DNA from: Woeseia oceani
Lineage (GTDB): Bacteria > Pseudomonadota > Gammaproteobacteria > Steroidobacterales > Woeseiaceae
Length of the DNA: 64,000 nt
Direction: 5' to 3'
NCBI RefSeq assembly: GCF_001677435.1
Contig: NZ_CP016268.1
Location: forward strand, 981,001-1,045,000
In this document: piece after piece, positions 60,305-64,000 of the stretch
Layout: each line of letters starts with the position of its first letter
How positions within the stretch are numbered: position 1 is the first letter of the stretch
The notes under the pieces: generated by a model
Told to the model about the DNA's origin: nothing
The model's database searches: none
The model's input: only the letters and a program-made list of their open reading frames with translations
Translations under genes and position numbers: made by a program

Positions 60305-63190
60305 ATGAATATGCCAAGCAAATCCGTTTCAAGAAATCTGATCGAGCGTCAGAAACTTAACCCCACTCAGCAGCGGAATCGATCGGAGGTTTGGCCCTTA
60401 CTCGTAATTCTGTCTGTCGCGACTGCCCCGTCGGCGCAAGCACAGACTGCGGCTGCATCGGGAAGTACCGAGCCGGCCGCCATAGAAGAGGTTGTCGTCA
60501 CGGGTTCGCGTATCGTACGCGACGGTTACGAAACACCGACTGCGCTGACGATTATCAGTGAAGACGAGATTCAGGCGACTGCACCGACCAACGTTGCTGA
60601 CTTCGTCAACCAGATTCCTTCGGTAGTCGGCAGTAGTACTCCGGCCAACAGCAACACCTCGGCAAGTAGCGGGCGCGCAGGCCTGAACGTTCTCAATCTG
60701 CGTTCATTCGGCGCGTCGCGTACCCTGGTGTTGCTGGATGGCAAGCGCTCGGCCGGTTCTGCGCTTGATGGAGCGGTCGACATCAATACGTTCCCACAGG
60801 GCCTGGTCAAAGGTGTGGAGATCGTCACCGGCGGTGCTTCGGCGGCCTACGGTTCAGACGCCGTTTCGGGCGTCGTAAACTTCATTCTTGACGATGATCT
60901 TACGGGTATCAGGGGCTCAATCGTTGCTGGTGAGACCACCTACGGCGACGACCGTCGCTGGAAATTCAATCTTGCCGGCGGCAAAGAATTTGCCGGCGGC
61001 CGCGGACATGCTGTGTTTGACGTCGAAATCACCGATCGGGAAGGTATCTATGGGGTACCGCGTGAATGGAACAACGACGGTTGGTACATCATGAACAACC
61101 CGGCGTACGTTGCCGGCAATGGTGAACCGGAACGCCTGCTGATGAACAATATCGGTCTCAGCAATGCCGCGCCGGGCGGCATTATTACCAACACTGATCT
61201 GCGCGGTATCTATTTTGGCCAGAATGGAACGGTTAATCAGTTCGCGTATGGTGAAACCCGTGATCCCTGGATGATTGGTGGCGATTGGGAAATGGTGCAG
61301 GTAAACGATCGCCAGTCACTGCATGCCGATGAAGAGCGTCGCGGATTTTTCGGCAAGGTTAGGTACGAACTGACCGACAATGTTGAAGCATTCGCTCAGG
61401 CTTCCTGGAATCAGCATGCTTCACTGGGCTATATCGGCATTCAGTTCAATCAGGCCAACATTCCGATCGAGTCTGACAATGCGTTCATTCCGGAGTCCGT
61501 TCGAACCCAGTTGAATGACCTCGGCATTACGCAATTCAGGCTTGGCTCAAGTAACGCCGGTCTACCGGTGCGCAAGAGCGACAACCAGCGGGAATCGACC
61601 CGTTTGCTGGTCGGTCTGGAAGGCAATTTTGAAGCATTTGGACGGCCAGTCACCTGGGACGCCTATATGCAGCACGGCGAAACCAACACCGATGAAATGT
61701 TGCGAGACATCACCAACAACGCGCGGCTTGCGGCAGCACAGGATGCGGTTTTTCATCCAGTGACAAACGAGATTGTTTGCCGGTCATCCATAGCTGATCC
61801 CGGCAATGGTTGTATTCCGCTGAACCGCCTCGGTCTTGGCGTTGCCGATCCCGCCGCAGTTGCTGCGGTAATCGGCAACCCGCTGCGTAATCAGACATTC
61901 ACTCAGAAAGTGGCCGCCGCAAACTTCCGCTTTGACGTGTTCGACACATGGACAGCACCTGTTTCGGTTGCGACTGGTATTGAATACCGTGAAGAAGAAG
62001 CTTCCGGTTCCGTTGCTGAAGAATTTCAGTCCGGCTGGTTCGTCGGTAACTTCAAACCGACGTTCGGCAAATACGACGTTACAGAAGCTTATGTTGAAAC
62101 CGTAGTGCCGGTTCTCGAAGGGCTCGACGTCAACGGTGCGGTTCGCGCGACGGACTACAGTACGTCAGGCAACGTTACGACCTGGAAGCTTGGCGTGACT
62201 TACTCGCCGATCGATGACCTGCGGTTCCGCGCTACACGCTCACGCGACATTCGTGCGCCGAACCTGCAAGAACTGTTTGAAGGCGGCGGAAGCCGCACCA
62301 ATACGCTGATCGATCCGTTCAATGCCAATACCAGCATTCAGTTTACTGAGATTCGTACCGGCAACATTGCGTTGACTCCGGAAGAAGCCGACACTTGGGG
62401 TATTGGTGCGGTATTCCAACCTACCTTCCTGCCAGGCTTTGGTTTGTCGGTTGACTACTACGAAATCACGCTTGAGGGGGCTATCGGTTCGGTCGACGCG
62501 CAAACCATCGTCAATCGTTGCTTCGAAGGGCTGCAACAGTATTGCGCAGCCATCAGCCGTGACAATTCGACCGGCGTCAATCTTATTTCGCAGATCAGTG
62601 TCAGTCCGTTCAACTTCGCGGTACGCGAAGCTCGCGGTATCGACTATGAAGCTTCGTACAGAATTTCGCTGGCTGATTTCGCGGGCGGACTGGACGGCGA
62701 TCTGACGTTACGCGCTCTCGCGACCAACTACCTCGAGAACTATGAGAACAACGGCATCGATACGCCAACCGACTCTGCTGGCCAGAATAATGAGGGCGGT
62801 CCGCCGGATTGGTTGTACCGCCTGGTTGCGACTTATCAGGACGGACCGGTTACGCTGAATCTCATCGGTCGTGGTATCAGTGACGGTGTATACGACAACT
62901 CGTTTGTAGAGTGCACCTCAGGTTGTCCGGAATCGACAATTGACAACCGGACAATCAACTCAAACCACATTGACGGTGCGTTCTATATCGATTTTTCAAT
63001 GGCCTATGCCTTTGAGATGGCAGGAAGCGAATCGGAAGCATTCTTGTCAATCACCAACCTTGGCAATCGGGACCCGGCGATTGTTGCCAACGGTCCTGGC
63101 GGCAGTGCGTACGGCAATATCTCAACAAACCAGACGCTGTACGATATTCTCGGTCGTAACTTCAATCTTGGCCTGCGTTTCCGCTTCTGA
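60305..63190 (+). CDS. TonB-dependent receptor, Oar/Caulobacter type, second copy
   Basis: 961 residues; GGAG precedes the ATG and a second ATG lies two codons on. The signal is extended (WPLLVILSVATAPSAQAQ). TonB box IEEVVVTGSRI; plug with ETPTALTIISEDEIQ, NLRSFGASRTLVLLDGKRS and GASAAYGSDAVSGVVNF; barrel to FNLGLRFRF. It matches the receptor at 55072 block by block (IPESVRTQLNDLGI versus VPESIRNVMIAENI), so the two are paralogues. The D-aminoacylase-like gene starts 40 bp later and is likely in the same transcript. Confidence 0.95.
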   Translation: MNMPSKSVSRNLIERQKLNPTQQRNRSEVWPLLVILSVATAPSAQAQTAAASGSTEPAAIEEVVVTGSRIVRDGYETPTALTIISEDEIQATAPTNVADFVNQIPSVVGSSTPANSNTSASSGRAGLNVLNLRSFGASRTLVLLDGKRSAGSALDGAVDINTFPQGLVKGVEIVTGGASAAYGSDAVSGVVNFILDDDLTGIRGSIVAGETTYGDDRRWKFNLAGGKEFAGGRGHAVFDVEITDREGIYGVPREWNNDGWYIMNNPAYVAGNGEPERLLMNNIGLSNAAPGGIITNTDLRGIYFGQNGTVNQFAYGETRDPWMIGGDWEMVQVNDRQSLHADEERRGFFGKVRYELTDNVEAFAQASWNQHASLGYIGIQFNQANIPIESDNAFIPESVRTQLNDLGITQFRLGSSNAGLPVRKSDNQRESTRLLVGLEGNFEAFGRPVTWDAYMQHGETNTDEMLRDITNNARLAAAQDAVFHPVTNEIVCRSSIADPGNGCIPLNRLGLGVADPAAVAAVIGNPLRNQTFTQKVAAANFRFDVFDTWTAPVSVATGIEYREEEASGSVAEEFQSGWFVGNFKPTFGKYDVTEAYVETVVPVLEGLDVNGAVRATDYSTSGNVTTWKLGVTYSPIDDLRFRATRSRDIRAPNLQELFEGGGSRTNTLIDPFNANTSIQFTEIRTGNIALTPEEADTWGIGAVFQPTFLPGFGLSVDYYEITLEGAIGSVDAQTIVNRCFEGLQQYCAAISRDNSTGVNLISQISVSPFNFAVREARGIDYEASYRISLADFAGGLDGDLTLRALATNYLENYENNGIDTPTDSAGQNNEGGPPDWLYRLVATYQDGPVTLNLIGRGISDGVYDNSFVECTSGCPESTIDNRTINSNHIDGAFYIDFSMAYAFEMAGSESEAFLSITNLGNRDPAIVANGPGGSAYGNISTNQTLYDILGRNFNLGLRFRF

Positions 63191-63230
63191 TTCGTTGCAA
63201 GCAATTAAGACAAACTCCTGAGGACCAAAG

Positions 63231-64000
63231 ATGGCTATAAATGCAATGTTGAAATCCGCTGTTAGTAACACATTCCGGCGCTTGCCGACCGCTCTGTTGT
63301 GTATTGGCATGGCGCTCCCTGGTGCGGCGTTGGCGGAGGATTTTGACATTCTTATCAAAGGTGGTGTCGTCGTGGATGGTTCCGGCGCACCGCGTTTTGA
63401 TGCAGATGTAGCCATCCGCGGTGATCGCATAGTTTTTGTTGGCGAAGTACCGGCGGATGCGACAGCCGACAAAGTCATCGACGCGACGGGAAGAATCATC
63501 GCTCCCGGGTTTATCGACCCGCATTCCCACGCCGCGCCGGGCATCGAAACGGCAGAGCTTGCCGCTGCCGAGCCGATTTTGTACCAGGGAATAACCACCG
63601 TCATGATCAACCCCGACGGCGGTGGCCCGGCGGACCTCAAGCCGCAAATCGATAACATCAATCGCATCAAGCCGGGCGTCAACGTGGTGCCGACGATCGG
63701 GCACAACGGCGTACGTCGTGCGGTCATGCAGACGGACGACCGTTCACCGACCGATGCAGAACAAGCTGAAATGGAGCGTCTGGTCAGGGCCGCCATGGAA
63801 GCGGGTGCTTTTGGTTTGTCGACCGGGCCGTTCTACGTGCCAGGCAAATACTCGACAACGGAAGAGTTGGTTGGATTGGCACGGGTTGCAGCGGAATTTC
63901 CGAACTCGTTTCATATCAGCCATATTCGGGACGAATCAAGTTATGACGTTGGTGTCATCGGGGCCATCGAGGAAGTCATACGCATTACGCGGGAGACTGG
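63231..64000 (+). CDS. N-acyl-D-amino-acid deacylase family amidohydrolase, N-terminal part
   Basis: 256 residues visible; the gene continues past the right edge. TGAGGA lies upstream of the ATG and a signal peptide ends near AALAED. The amidohydrolase start is ILIKGGVVVDGSGAPRFD, followed by metal-binding HSH in APGFIDPHSHA and the AFGLSTGPFYVPGKYS segment of the D-aminoacylase subgroup; FHISHIRDES carries a further histidine pair. It should deacylate N-acyl-D-amino acids (or related dipeptides) in the periplasm, matching the D-glutamate genes at 51-53 kb. Confidence 0.92.
   Translation, partial: MAINAMLKSAVSNTFRRLPTALLCIGMALPGAALAEDFDILIKGGVVVDGSGAPRFDADVAIRGDRIVFVGEVPADATADKVIDATGRIIAPGFIDPHSHAAPGIETAELAAAEPILYQGITTVMINPDGGGPADLKPQIDNINRIKPGVNVVPTIGHNGVRRAVMQTDDRSPTDAEQAEMERLVRAAMEAGAFGLSTGPFYVPGKYSTTEELVGLARVAAEFPNSFHISHIRDESSYDVGVIGAIEEVIRITRET

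Overview
The window looks like a chromosomal segment of a free-living gammaproteobacterium, probably marine or sediment-associated. Supporting signs are mid-50s GC by eye, TonB-dependent receptors of the large Oar/Caulobacter type, MHYT/GGDEF/HDOD signalling proteins, a type I sulfide:quinone oxidoreductase, multihaem c-type cytochrome, and D-amino-acid and aromatic catabolism. The exact lineage cannot be fixed from sequence reading alone (a Woeseia-like group is a guess).

Layout. (1) 1-7842, plus strand: a tight catabolic operon with two FAH-family hydrolases, an MDR oxidoreductase, two VOC proteins (one with a full extradiol-type His/His/Glu triad), an AA_synth/DUF1185 protein, a DAO-type FAD enzyme, a 3-hydroxyisobutyrate-dehydrogenase-like enzyme and an MhpA-like flavin hydroxylase. 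It probably degrades a hydroxylated ring compound. (2) 8114-10213, minus: a lipoprotein with seven haem-c motifs and a TPR tail. (3) 10722-16820: signalling block with a diguanylate cyclase, an MHYT-PAS histidine kinase, REC-HDOD and REC plus degenerate HD-GYP. (4) 18111-26407: a sulfide locus. A minus-strand operon sqr-tolC-arsR-MFP-RND and a divergent DUF2892/DUF3365 pair flank one perfect palindrome; the ArsR protein carries the two cysteines expected of persulfide sensors of the SqrR/BigR type. (5) 26626-27345: tRNA-Arg(TCG) followed by about 3.7 tandem copies of a 178-bp unit. Each unit begins with the last 19 nt of the tRNA and carries a terminator and five triloop hairpins.

(6) 27637-34547: NAD metabolism. 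nrtR and nadA diverge from two tandem 19-bp operators; next to them lie a kynurenine-pathway cluster (haaO, kynU, frameshifted kmo), a decayed LysR gene and a sulfatase remnant. (7) 34686-39064: aldehyde dehydrogenase, LysR regulator, L-aspartate dehydrogenase-like gene and a DapA-superfamily lyase/aldolase that appears to start at a non-ATG codon. (8) 39409-47668: M20 dipeptidase, phospholipase-D-like lipoprotein plus patatin/beta-barrel protein, a YjdF-like membrane protein and a tandem universal stress protein. (9) 47859-51298: FixL/FixJ-like two-component pair, rnk, a small FPASD protein, then an IS3 remnant abutting the 3' end of an aldehyde dehydrogenase gene. (10) 51425-64000: dgcN-dgcA (D-glutamate catabolism), two TonB receptors, a serine hydrolase and a D-aminoacylase-like amidohydrolase running off the end, which together suggest scavenging of D-amino-acid compounds.

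The most notable items are the tRNA-linked 178-bp repeat array, the sulfide-sensing efflux locus with its shared operator, the tandem NrtR-type operators beside two routes to quinolinate, and a cluster of gene decay at 29.8-33.2 kb.
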